Notes under the pieces: model-generated | Database searches by the model: none | Told to the model about the DNA's origin: nothing | The model's input: only the letters and a program-made list of their open reading frames with translations | Made by a program: the position numbers and the translations under genes | Shown: piece by piece, positions 1 through 8,189 of the stretch | Position numbering within the stretch: position 1 is the stretch's first letter | Layout of the letters: every line of letters starts with the position of its first letter | Origin: Prevotella sp. | Lineage (GTDB): Bacteria; Bacteroidota; Bacteroidia; Bacteroidales; Bacteroidaceae | Direction: 5' to 3' | DNA length: 64,000 nucleotides | Assembly (NCBI GenBank): GCA_022781445.1 | Contig: JALETQ010000035.1 | Location: forward strand, 1 to 64,000

Positions 1-103
1 AAAATTTCACGGCCAGATTCAGCGCCTGCCTTTCTGACACAGGACCTGCAAAAGCCATCATGGCGGCCATACAGAATCCCACTAAAGAAAAAATCTTTTT
101 CAT
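1..103 (-). CDS. N-terminal fragment of a secreted protein, probably a C10-type cysteine protease propeptide (partial)
   Basis: Only the first 34 codons lie in the window; the gene runs off the left edge. The protein begins MKKIFSLVGFCMAAMMAFA, a clear signal peptide, and continues GPVSERQALNLAVKF. That segment resembles the start of the inhibitory propeptide of streptopain-like C10 proteases in Bacteroidales, which typically open with a short xPVTxxQAxxxAxxF stretch. The protease assignment is inference from these 15 residues; no catalytic residue is visible. It lies 158 bp downstream of the cytolysin-family gene on the same strand, with a hairpin terminator between them, so it is probably transcribed separately. 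Confidence 0.5.
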   Translation of the reverse strand, partial: MKKIFSLVGFCMAAMMAFAGPVSERQALNLAVKF

Positions 104-215
104 AAATGTATTAGTTAGTATTTGAACGCTTTTGTATTGTCTCTCTCTTCAGCCCGGATAAGAGAGCGTTCCATAACTCTTATCCGACCAAGATACTTTT
201 ATGCAAAAAAATAAT

Positions 216-253
216 CCGTCCCTCTAAGGGGCAGTCTGCCCTTAGAGGGACGG
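216..253 (-). terminator. intrinsic terminator after the cytolysin-family gene
   Basis: A perfect 15-bp inverted repeat (216-230 with 239-253, arms beginning CCGTCCCTC) encloses an 8-nt loop. On the minus strand it is followed by ATTATTTTTTT, and it starts 8 nt after the stop codon at 262. This is a textbook rho-independent terminator. Confidence 0.9.
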
Positions 254-261
254 AGAGATGC

Positions 262-1986
262 TTACTTCATACGGATACGTTGTCCGGCTTTATTGAAGAA
301 TGACATTTCACTGATTTTGATATAAGTTCTCACGGTACGAGTTCCATCCTGGCTTTCTATTACTATAGAAGGAACATCCGATTGATATTTCGAATAAATT
401 TGATCGAGTGTCAACGAGGTGAATGCTTGTCCGTAACCGTTGGGGAATCTTCCGACATGCTTCAAATCAGTACCGAATTTCAACAAAGTGTTGTTCAAGA
501 ATTCTTTGATATCCCAGTCACTCGAACGTACCACATTCATGATGGTGTTTTGTTCATTGACTGTTTTCATCTTCCAGTCACCGCTTCTGTATTCCCAAAC
601 CAAGGGATTAGACTCGCTGATTTCAAACAAGTCATACACTTCTCCGTTATTTTCGGCCCATACCTTACCTGCAAGCACCGAATTCTTATCCAGCGGAGTC
701 AGCCCCCAAGCGATACTGTTGTAAGCCGTAAATCCTTCAACATTCAGACGAATACTTACTTTATTGAAGTCAGGAATGAAGTCACGTTGGGTTACCGTGT
801 ATTCGGTCGATGACACGACACGTGCCTGCGAATTGTCGACTGCATAGCGAAGACCGAAACTGATGGGCTTCATCTGATCATAAGGAATTCTCATTTCCAT
901 GAATTTCTGCATGGCATCAAGACCTCCTTTAATTACTTCACTCTGGTATTCGTTGTCGCCGCCGACAATAGTCACCTTCAAATCGCTGGTACTCAACACC
1001 GACTTATATGCAGCCTCGAGTTCAGGCTTGATGTCTACCGGCAAGTTGTTGAGTTTGCTGAGAGCAAATTGCAACGCACCTTGAGCAAATTTGCTATCGT
1101 TCTCGGTAGCAAGCGTGAAGAACAACATACGTCCGTAGTTGATATTCGAAACATATACGGGTTGCATATTATCCATATATTGCGTATCTACCGTCTTGAA
1201 GATGGTCTTCCCTATGGGTGCATCCATCGTCACGGTAAAGAATTTCTGAATACATTTCGCCACAACATATGTTTTCTTGTTGTCAAAATTCAAACCAAGG
1301 TTCACGCCGAAGTCACCCACCTGTGTCTTGGCCACGACACCCAACTTAGCCATGAATTCCTTTGCATTGCTCACTTTCTCAACAGAAGCAGTCGTTATGA
1401 CAGGCGATTCCTTGTAATCTACGGAAAGCATCTGCTTCAAAGCCTCGTCATAATCACTCTTACGAATATTCATATAGGTGGCTTTCGTGCGAGAAATATC
1501 CGAAGGATTGACAGGCTGAAGATTTACCGAGAACGTAATGGGAGTCGTTTCACAACCCGAAAGAATGGCATATGTACCATCCGCCACGGAAGATCCTTTG
1601 ATAGCACAACCGGGATACATGATATCGGCAGTCGGATCGAGAAGAATTGATTCATCAAATGCAGCACTCAACCGGTATTTACGGGTCGTTGTCACCCAAC
1701 GTCCCGGGATTCCGTTCAATTCTTCAATATCGCCTATTTCAGGAGTGTCACCTTCTCCGATGATGATCGGTCCGCCTCCGAGATCTCCTCCCTCACCTTC
1801 ACGAATCACGTTTTTGGGTGCAGGCAAACCTTTGAAATAGTTTTGCACATTCTCCTGGCCTTGAATGACCTTTGCCATTCCTGGTTCTTCTTTATCAATT
1901 GTCAGATCATCGCCGGCACAAGAAATCAAACCGGGCATCGCAAGCAAGGCGAGCGCAGTTGAAAGGTAAAAACTTCTCTTTTTCAT
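262..1986 (-). CDS. thiol-activated (cholesterol-dependent) cytolysin-family lipoprotein
   Basis: 574 aa. Residues 1-22 are a lipoprotein signal ending LISC, with Cys23 followed by AGDD; acidic residues after the Cys fit surface export in Bacteroidetes. A Gly-rich linker follows (about 62-80). Residues about 110-403 follow the pore-forming core of the cytolysin family (PF01289): MYPGC at 123-127 matches the family YPGA, PITFSVNL at 149-156 matches the segment before the first helical bundle, TVTMDAP at 251-257, the hallmark PVYVSNINYGR at 276-286, VTIVGGD at 338-344, and SSTEYTVTQRDF at 392-403. The last 170 residues do not resemble the cholesterol-binding domain 4, and the undecapeptide ECTGLAWEWWR is absent. 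By family knowledge it should oligomerise into a beta-barrel pore. It fits best with the cytolysin-like proteins of Bacteroidota reported to act on other bacteria. The target is inference. No adjacent partner cytolysin gene is visible. Confidence 0.88.
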   Translation of the reverse strand: MKKRSFYLSTALALLAMPGLISCAGDDLTIDKEEPGMAKVIQGQENVQNYFKGLPAPKNVIREGEGGDLGGGPIIIGEGDTPEIGDIEELNGIPGRWVTTTRKYRLSAAFDESILLDPTADIMYPGCAIKGSSVADGTYAILSGCETTPITFSVNLQPVNPSDISRTKATYMNIRKSDYDEALKQMLSVDYKESPVITTASVEKVSNAKEFMAKLGVVAKTQVGDFGVNLGLNFDNKKTYVVAKCIQKFFTVTMDAPIGKTIFKTVDTQYMDNMQPVYVSNINYGRMLFFTLATENDSKFAQGALQFALSKLNNLPVDIKPELEAAYKSVLSTSDLKVTIVGGDNEYQSEVIKGGLDAMQKFMEMRIPYDQMKPISFGLRYAVDNSQARVVSSTEYTVTQRDFIPDFNKVSIRLNVEGFTAYNSIAWGLTPLDKNSVLAGKVWAENNGEVYDLFEISESNPLVWEYRSGDWKMKTVNEQNTIMNVVRSSDWDIKEFLNNTLLKFGTDLKHVGRFPNGYGQAFTSLTLDQIYSKYQSDVPSIVIESQDGTRTVRTYIKISEMSFFNKAGQRIRMK

Positions 1987-2313
1987 TTTGTCTATTTTTT
2001 AATTAATTTTATTGATAGATTTAGGATGAACCTTTATTGCAGAACACATGAATAAATTCCAATCAGCCATCAAAGACATCACATTTGTCGGCTGTAAAAT
2101 TATAAATTCAGTCAGAAAAAACAAGAAAAACCCTTTTAATTTTACTATTTCTTAACTAAAAGAAGGTTCTAAAACGTCTATTTGTAGATATTTTTATAAA
2201 CAAATTCATACTTTTTGTACTCATGAATAGAAATATTCTATAGGCAGAATTTTACAATTAAATAAGGTTTACGGTACCTGTTTTACATTTATTACGTATA
2301 AAATAAAATCATA

Positions 2314-2352
2314 TCCTCAAATGTTCAATAAGACATCTCGGACATTTGAGGA
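2314..2352. repeat. perfect 11-bp inverted repeat with 17-nt loop
   Basis: The arm TCCTCAAATGT at 2314-2324 is exactly complementary to 2342-2352. It sits about 330 bp upstream of the cytolysin-family gene in AT-rich DNA. It could be a regulatory hairpin or an operator; no T-tract follows on either strand, so it is a poor terminator. Confidence 0.5.
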
Positions 2353-2464
2353 TGAAAGCAGAAAGAGACATCACCCCGACAAGATCTTTGTTGGAATGAA
2401 TTTCCTTTTACAAGCCCCTACCTGTACATTATAATCTCCGGTTATCATCAGCCAGCCATGTTTA

Positions 2465-2657
2465 CCCCCCAATCGACCCTTAAAATCCAAATCTGTTTCG
2501 TCTGATTGCCGAGCGGATGGATTGCTGCAGACATGGCAGGCTGTGGCAAAACAAAACGGCAATCAAACTGCTCGACAAACAAACGATACCGGACGGAAAG
2601 TGCCATAAACGGCATGAAACGTAGGGTCAAACGCTCTCATAACCGATTGGGGTTGAA
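2465..2657. repeat. family A dispersed inverted-repeat element, copy 1
   Basis: The right end reads CTCATAACCGATTGGGGTT and the degenerate left end CCCCAATCGACC. The interior holds the blocks shared with other copies: CAAAACAAAACGGCAA, AAACGATACCGGACGG and a CGGCATGAAAC stretch. About 190 bp, no coding capacity. Confidence 0.75.
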
Positions 2658-3045
2658 CAAATCGGCAGCCCATCAACCGGTCAAAAAAAACATCCCGTAA
2701 TCTACTGATTCGGGACAATAAAAGGAAAGGAAAGAAGACAATAACAGAAGAAGTCGACGACACCCACATGTAAAGACGAAAGAAAGATATATGAGAAGAA
2801 AGAAAGGAAACCGAAAGAGAAGTGTCTTTGTCGGTCGAGAAAAATACCAAGAGCCATAGATGAAGAAACGGCCCGTATGCCATGTTCCGGGTCGTTTCTG
2901 TTGTGAAAAGGATCAATTGATCTTGGTTGCCGACAGATGAATGCGACCAAGAGTTCACCGACGACCTCCGGTCATATCGCTTTTACTTGTCAAGCCGCTT
3001 CCCCGGTGCAATACCGGGACGCCGGCCGGTCTCCGGGAACACTGC

Positions 3046-3945
3046 TTATACCAATCGGGCCACCCAATCGGCACGGTTGCCGGGAAGCAGGTCGACCACC
3101 GGAATTTCAATCATGGTGTAGCATCCGGGCTGCTGACGCAACGACGCACGAGCCACATTGACCAACACCTGTCCCGTGAGAGCCGGGTTGTTGATACTCA
3201 TATCGAACTCGAACCTCTGGTTCTGGGTCTTGCCCGAAACGCCTTTGCGAACCATGTGGACACCATGCCCCATGTCTCTCAACTCATCTACCGAAGCGAC
3301 AGCCATCACATGGGTTTCGTCGTGAGCGAAATAGGGATCCGACTTCACGGCTTCGGTCACCTGACGGATGTCGGCACCCTCTTCGAGTTCGACATATACC
3401 ATGCGGCGATGGATGCCTTCTCCCAACGGGATGGTTACCGAAAGGGCATCTTTCACACCGTCCTTCGAACGCACACACACCGAATGCCCCATCGACATGC
3501 CCGGCCCGAAGTTGGTATAGCTCAACCCTTTGGGCGCAAGGCCCTGCAAGAGCGTACGCACAACCGAATCCGAACCCGGATCCCAGCCCGCAGCGACGAT
3601 GCTGACGGCTTTGTTCTGCTTGCAGACGGGAGCGAGGTTCGCTTGGTATCGGGAGATTTCCGTGTGGATATCAAACGAGTCTACCGTATTGATTCCCAAG
3701 GGGAGGATATCCTTTGCATAGTCTTCACACGAACGGGTGGGTGTTGCCAGAATCGCCACATCCACGTCTTTGAGTTCGCGGATGTTCTTCACCACTTCGT
3801 AGGGAGACAGTTCAAGCGGTTTGTTGACGGCACCGTTGCGGCGAACGACACCCGCGATTTCGAAGTCTTCTGCCACTTCGAGGGCTTCGATTACATACTT
3901 TCCGATATTGCCGTATCCGACTACGGCTGCTCTGATTTTCTTCAT
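3046..3945 (-). CDS. ddh: meso-diaminopimelate D-dehydrogenase
   Basis: 299 aa, close to the usual 300-326. It makes meso-diaminopimelate from tetrahydrodipicolinate, ammonia and NADPH in one step, feeding lysine and peptidoglycan synthesis in the cytosol. The start MKKIRAAVVGYGNIGK carries the Rossmann nucleotide-binding GYGNIG (10-15). AILATPTRSCEDYA, VDSFDIH and AAGWDPGSDSVVR follow family sequence, the last in the substrate-binding region. The C-terminal half contains NNPALTGQVLV, also typical of this family. It stands alone on the minus strand; a TACTTTTG -7 box lies 31 bp upstream of the start. Confidence 0.95.
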   Translation of the reverse strand: MKKIRAAVVGYGNIGKYVIEALEVAEDFEIAGVVRRNGAVNKPLELSPYEVVKNIRELKDVDVAILATPTRSCEDYAKDILPLGINTVDSFDIHTEISRYQANLAPVCKQNKAVSIVAAGWDPGSDSVVRTLLQGLAPKGLSYTNFGPGMSMGHSVCVRSKDGVKDALSVTIPLGEGIHRRMVYVELEEGADIRQVTEAVKSDPYFAHDETHVMAVASVDELRDMGHGVHMVRKGVSGKTQNQRFEFDMSINNPALTGQVLVNVARASLRQQPGCYTMIEIPVVDLLPGNRADWVARLV

Positions 3946-3975
3946 CTTGTTGTTCCTTTCTTAAAAAACCAAGTG

Positions 3976-3983
3976 CAAAAGTA
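3976..3983 (-). promoter_or_regulatory. -7 box of the ddh promoter
   Basis: TACTTTTG on the minus strand fits TAnnTTTG. No clear TTTG -33 box lies 19-21 nt further upstream, so only the -7 element is supported. Confidence 0.5.
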
Positions 3984-4173
3984 CGCTTTTTCAACGAAAA
4001 GCGACACTTTCCTTTTGGTTTTTCCCATGACAATTCAACTACAAAAGGATAATTTATACTCGCTTTTGATATACAAACGACACCCGACCCGTCTTTTTCG
4101 AAGACACACGGCAACATCATCCGTTGACCGGGTTCCGCCCGAAGGCCAATGAAGGAGACAAGAATCGGAGTCC

Positions 4174-4926
4174 CTATCGTGGAGCAATCTCGGGAGCATT
4201 CTTCATCACCAGCAGCGAGAAGTATGGAAAAGGACGCTGGAGGATCTCCTCGATCGATGCCGTGTGATAACGTTGCGGCAGTCCGACGTTCTCGAAATAA
4301 TGGCAGACGGTGTCGGGATGTTCGGCAAGAAAAGTCTTCACAGCCTGTTCGCAGCGCGACAGTTTCATGACAACCACCACATTACGTTTGTCGTGAAGTT
4401 CGTTGCCCTCAAAGTTTCCGGGCAACACCAGCAGTCGTTCTTCGCCGCTGATGAGCGACAGACGGCGGTCGGCTGCCGCCCCGATGAACGATGCGATGCC
4501 GGGAATCGCATCCACCTGTCGGCCCTCTTCCATTAGCATCTGCGCCACATAGTGAACCGAGGCATAGATGCTTACATCGCCTTCGACCGCCACGACGACC
4601 GTCTTGCCGGCCGCACTGTCGGCTGCCGCCTCTTCCTTCATGCGTTCATACACGGGGATGATGCGGCTGCGGTCGGGCACCATCGGGATGTCTACATACT
4701 TGAGGGGAGCACCGGGCAACAGGGCGGTCATGATCTCGCCCGCTCTCGACGAGAACGTTCCGTCTTTCCTTCGGGTGGCAGGGGTATATATCACGTCGGC
4801 CTGTTGGAGTGCGCGATAGGCTTTGAGGGTGATGAGTTCGGGGTCGCCGATGCCCAGCGACACGAAAGTGATGGTAGATTCGTTGGTTTTCATATCTTCA
4901 TGGTGGATAAATGTGGTACTTGTCAT
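4174..4926 (-). CDS. cobI: precorrin-2 C20-methyltransferase
   Basis: About 250 aa. It transfers a methyl group from S-adenosylmethionine to C20 of precorrin-2 (or its cobalt form) in corrin ring synthesis. The tetrapyrrole methylase fold is shown by VSLGIGDPELITLKAYRAL near the N-terminus, VVVAVEGDVSIYASVHYV in the middle, DAIPGIASFIGAAA after it, and VVVVMKLSRC later. The start is uncertain: 4950, 4926 and 4893 are possible. 4926 is chosen because an AGGGAAG stretch lies a little upstream; 4893 (MKTNESTITFVSLG) would give the tightest N-terminus. No other cobalamin gene lies in the window. Confidence 0.9.
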   Translation of the reverse strand: MTSTTFIHHEDMKTNESTITFVSLGIGDPELITLKAYRALQQADVIYTPATRRKDGTFSSRAGEIMTALLPGAPLKYVDIPMVPDRSRIIPVYERMKEEAAADSAAGKTVVVAVEGDVSIYASVHYVAQMLMEEGRQVDAIPGIASFIGAAADRRLSLISGEERLLVLPGNFEGNELHDKRNVVVVMKLSRCEQAVKTFLAEHPDTVCHYFENVGLPQRYHTASIEEILQRPFPYFSLLVMKNAPEIAPR

Positions 4927-5004
4927 CTTGATTCTTCCCTGCAACAGCACTTCAATTCATGACGAACTGACGAAGATTAAATACCGATGCAGGCTGAGGC
5001 GTTG

Positions 5005-5012
5005 CAAAGATA
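5005..5012 (-). promoter_or_regulatory. -7 box upstream of cobI
   Basis: TATCTTTG on the minus strand matches TAnnTTTG exactly and is about 80 nt upstream of the chosen start. No good -33 box was found. No cobalamin riboswitch core was recognised in the leader. Confidence 0.5.
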
Positions 5013-5145
5013 ACCATATTTCACGACATAATCTCTGCCTGCCATATATATAATGGTAAGTGTTTTTTGAGCGTCAGCCGAGCAGTTTTTGTCCGCTCCT
5101 CCCACATTAAGGGTTGTCCGGCGTGCATTTGTCGGGAATAATCAC

Positions 5146-5153
5146 TACTTTTG
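5146..5153 (+). promoter_or_regulatory. -7 box upstream of the 5'-nucleotidase-like gene
   Basis: TACTTTTG fits TAnnTTTG, 24 nt before the ATG at 5178. The nearest upstream TTTG (5128-5131) is only 14 nt away, so the -33 part is weak. Confidence 0.45.
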
Positions 5154-5177
5154 CAGCACCCAAGACAACGAATCGAA

Positions 5178-6929
5178 ATGAAGAAAACCATACTCACGCT
5201 ACTCACTTTCATCACCTTACAACCAACCGTCATGGCACAACACGACACCATACAGCTCAGGGTCATCGGCACAAGCGATGTCCACGGATGCTTCTTCCCT
5301 TACGACTTCATCAACCGCAAGCCCCTCAAAGGTTCCCTGGCAAGGGTCGTCTCGTATGTCGACAGCCTGCGCAACACCTACGGCGACCGCCTCATCCTGC
5401 TCGACAACGGCGACATCCTGCAAGGACAACCCAGCTGTTATTACGCCAACTACGTGAAGCCCGAACGCCCCAACGTGGCTGCCAAGGTGGTGAACTACAT
5501 GAAATATGACGCACAGACCGTCGGCAACCATGACATCGAGACCGGCCATGCGGTCTACGACAAGTGGACCAGCGAGGTGAAATGCCCCATGCTCGGTGCC
5601 AACGTCATCGACGTGAATACCCAGAAGCCCTATCTTCAGCCCTACACCATCCTGCACAAGGGCGGCATCAAGGTGGCGGTGCTGGGACTGATCACGCCGA
5701 CGATTCCTTTCTGGCTGACCGAATCGATATGGAGCGGCATGGCCTTTGAGGACATGGTCGTGTCGGCACGCCGCTGGATGGATGTCATCAGGCGCGACGA
5801 GAAGCCCGATGTCGTCATCGGCCTGTTCCATTCGGGATGGAACGGAGGCATCGTCGCCGACGGGCAGATCGAGAATGCTACCGAGACGGTGGCCGGACAA
5901 GTGCCGGGATTCGACCTCATCGTCTACGGACACGACCACATTTCGAACGCTGCCGAATGTATCAATGCCCATGGACAAAGCGTGGTGTGCCTCAACCCGT
6001 CGGCCAACGCCCGCATGATCACCGACGCCACCATCACCGTCACCACCGACGACAGGGGCAACGTGACCGGCAAGAAGGTGGAAGGCAGGGTGGTAAACAC
6101 CGACGACTTACCCGTCAGCGAACACTTCATGAAACATTTCACGCCCGACATCGACAGCGTCAGGACTTTTGTGGACCGCAAGATCGGCGAGTTCGACACT
6201 GCCATCAGTTCGCGCGACAGCTACTTCGGAAGCTCGGCGTTCAACGATTTCATCCACAACATCCAGCTCAAGGTGACCCATGCCGACGTTTCCTTCAATG
6301 CCCCGCTCAACTTCAATGCCCGCATCGATGCCGGCCCCGTGTATGTCGGCGACCTCTTCAAGCTCTACCGCTACGAGAACACCATCTACACGATGCGCCT
6401 CACGGGCAAGGAAATCAGGCAATACCTCGAGATGAGCTACGGACTGTGGGTCAATACGATGAAATCAAAAGATGACCACATCATCCTGCTCGACCTCAAG
6501 ACCTACAACGACAAGCAGCGGATGGGCTTCAAGAATTTGTCGTTCAACTTCGACAGTGCCGCAGGCATCGACTACCTTGTGGATGTCACCAAGCCCGCCG
6601 GGCAGCGCATCACCATCCTGCACATGAGCAACGGCGAACCCTTCGACGAGAAGAAGGACTACAAGGTGGCCATCAACAGCTACCGCGGCAACGGCGGAGG
6701 CGAACTCCTCACGCTGGGGGCAGGCATCGGCAAGGCCGAACTCAGGAAACGGATCATCGCCGAAACGCCGCGCGACCAACGCCACTACATCATGAAGGAG
6801 ATTGAAGACGCCAAGGTGGTCAGTCCGAAAGCAAACGACAACTGGCGGTTCGTACCCGAGGAATGGGCCATACCGGCCATCGAACGCGACAAACAGATTC
6901 TCTTCGGCAACCAACAGCGGGAGGAATAG
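5178..6929 (+). CDS. exported 5'-nucleotidase / 2',3'-cyclic phosphodiesterase-like metallophosphoesterase
   Basis: 583 aa. A signal peptide (MKKTILTLLTFITLQPTVMAQ) sends it to the periplasm or surface. The full set of calcineurin-like metal motifs is present: GTSDVHGCFFPYD, LLDNGDILQG, TVGNHDIE, GLFHSGWNGG and VYGHDHIS. The C-terminal 5'-nucleotidase domain includes GDLFKLYRYENTIYTMRLTG and YRGNGGGELLTLGAG, the latter typical of the nucleoside-binding loop. It should release phosphate from extracellular nucleotides; the exact substrate cannot be read. The start at 5178 is chosen because it begins the signal peptide. nudC follows after 2 bp, so the two are an operon. Confidence 0.92.
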   Translation: MKKTILTLLTFITLQPTVMAQHDTIQLRVIGTSDVHGCFFPYDFINRKPLKGSLARVVSYVDSLRNTYGDRLILLDNGDILQGQPSCYYANYVKPERPNVAAKVVNYMKYDAQTVGNHDIETGHAVYDKWTSEVKCPMLGANVIDVNTQKPYLQPYTILHKGGIKVAVLGLITPTIPFWLTESIWSGMAFEDMVVSARRWMDVIRRDEKPDVVIGLFHSGWNGGIVADGQIENATETVAGQVPGFDLIVYGHDHISNAAECINAHGQSVVCLNPSANARMITDATITVTTDDRGNVTGKKVEGRVVNTDDLPVSEHFMKHFTPDIDSVRTFVDRKIGEFDTAISSRDSYFGSSAFNDFIHNIQLKVTHADVSFNAPLNFNARIDAGPVYVGDLFKLYRYENTIYTMRLTGKEIRQYLEMSYGLWVNTMKSKDDHIILLDLKTYNDKQRMGFKNLSFNFDSAAGIDYLVDVTKPAGQRITILHMSNGEPFDEKKDYKVAINSYRGNGGGELLTLGAGIGKAELRKRIIAETPRDQRHYIMKEIEDAKVVSPKANDNWRFVPEEWAIPAIERDKQILFGNQQREE

Positions 6930-6931
6930 CC

Positions 6932-7726
6932 ATGCGCAGGAGATGGTTTGTCTTTGCCGGCACAAGACTGCTCGTGACGACCGTCGACGAACGGACGTGC
7001 GCCATCCCCGAAGGCGAGACGCCTCCCCTACCCGACAGGCCGCTGCACGAGCCGCTCAGCATGGGCGAAGACGAGGGAACGGAGGTTATGACCTACGAAA
7101 TCGACATGCCCGGACAGCTGCCGCCGGAAATGGAGATGGCCGATCTGAGAAGCACTTTCGGCAGGCTGCCACACCACCTATATACCATTGCCGGCAAGTG
7201 CCGCGAAATGAATTACTGGAACGCCAACACGCAATATTGCGGTGTGTGCGGCGGAAAGATGCGCCACCACACCGCCATTTCCAAACGGTGTGCGGCTTGC
7301 GGGCGCGAGACATGGCCCCAACCATCGGTGGCCGTCATCTGCCTCATCGAGAACGGCGACCGCATCCTGCTGGTCCGGGCGCACAACTTCCGCAGCCGTT
7401 TCTACGGACTTGTGGCGGGATTCGTCGAGTCGGGCGAGAACCTCGAGGAAGCCTTGCGACGCGAGGTCATGGAGGAAACCGCCCTCCGCATCAGGAACAT
7501 CACCTATGCGGGCAGCCAGGCATGGCCCTTCCCTTTCGGACTGATGGTGGGCTACACGGCAGAGTATGACGGGGGCGAACTCCATCCGCAGGAAAGCGAG
7601 CTGGCAGATGCCCGATGGTTTGATGCCGACCACCTGCCGGACATCCCCGACAAGGCATCGATAGCCCGCAGGCTGATAGACCGATGGCTCGACAAAAGGA
7701 AAGCTGCAAGCCACGAAGACCACTGA
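6932..7726 (+). CDS. nudC: NADH pyrophosphatase-like Nudix hydrolase
   Basis: 264 aa. Cleaves NAD(H) to NMN(H) and AMP, and in some bacteria removes NAD caps from RNA. The zinc ribbon is CGVCGGKMRHHT...CAACG. The Nudix box is GFVESGENLEEALRREVMEE followed by TALRI: the catalytic REVMEE is intact, but the usual Gly two residues after EE is Ala. The NAD-specific signature SQPWPFPxS appears as SQAWPFPFG. These two changes leave substrate specificity open. The start at 6932 follows a GGAGG sequence and is 2 bp after the phosphoesterase stop. Confidence 0.9.
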   Translation: MRRRWFVFAGTRLLVTTVDERTCAIPEGETPPLPDRPLHEPLSMGEDEGTEVMTYEIDMPGQLPPEMEMADLRSTFGRLPHHLYTIAGKCREMNYWNANTQYCGVCGGKMRHHTAISKRCAACGRETWPQPSVAVICLIENGDRILLVRAHNFRSRFYGLVAGFVESGENLEEALRREVMEETALRIRNITYAGSQAWPFPFGLMVGYTAEYDGGELHPQESELADARWFDADHLPDIPDKASIARRLIDRWLDKRKAASHEDH

Positions 7727-7829
7727 AAGACTTCCGCGAAACAAAACGACATCACGCCGCCGACAGACACACCTCGGGAGCATACAGGACCCTTCGGCGG
7801 CAGACTATGAAAAACACCGCAACCCACAT

Positions 7830-8116
7830 TCATACCATTGCCATAGTATCAGCCAATACTATGGTACAGTGTCAGCCCATACTATTGCTATAGTGTCGAT
7901 CCATACTATTGCTATAGTGTCAGTCCATACTATTGCTATAGTGTCAGTCCATACTATTGCTATAGTGTCAGTCCATACTATTGCTATAGTGTCAGTCCAC
8001 ACTATTGCTATAGTGTCAGTCCATACTATTGCTATAGTGTCAGTCCATACTATTGCTATAGTGTCAGTCCATACTATTGCTATAGTGTCAGTCCATACTA
8101 TTGCTATAGTGTCAGT
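7830..8116. repeat. 24-bp minisatellite, about 12 units
   Basis: Ten near-identical 24-bp units run from 7877 to 8116, preceded by two degenerate units (7830-7876). Each unit contains CATACTATTGCTATAGTGTC, in which ACTAT and ATAGT can pair around a 4-nt loop. Only two base changes are seen inside the ten good units (GAT for AGT in the first, CACAC for CATAC in the sixth). Because 24 is a multiple of three, both strands stay open: HTIAIVSV repeats on plus, WTDTIAIV on minus. Neither reading belongs to a recognisable gene. It lies between the convergent nudC and cls. Confidence 0.95.
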
Positions 8117-8189
8117 CCATGCTGTCGCATGGCTCTTGGGAGAACCTTCGGGAAGGGGCAGGGAGAAGCCTGCCGGAAGGAAGAAGAAA

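Larger units (their letters stand above)
1987..3045. other. 1.06-kb intergenic region with a hairpin and one family A repeat
   Basis: No convincing gene. The first 300 bp are AT-rich and presumably hold the promoter of the cytolysin-family gene, although no clean TTTG/TAnnTTTG pair was found. A perfect 11-bp inverted repeat lies at 2314-2324/2342-2352. A family A repeat lies at 2465-2657. A 10-bp stem with one mismatch lies at 2866-2875/2888-2897. The short open frames here change with every frame and match nothing recognisable. Confidence 0.7.

Noticed and set aside
262..1986. MACPF (complement-like) protein instead of a cytolysin
   Set aside because: The MACPF signature is absent, while PVYVSNINYGR and the flanking segments follow the cytolysin family.
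2371..2958. Several 60-130 codon frames
   Set aside because: They lie in a family A repeat or in low-complexity A/G-rich DNA, overlap each other on both strands, and match nothing.
4927..5177. Cobalamin riboswitch before cobI
   Set aside because: No B12-box-like core or conserved stems could be found in the leader.
7830..8116. CRISPR array
   Set aside because: Units are contiguous with no spacers; the same holds for the 22-bp arrays. No cas gene is present.
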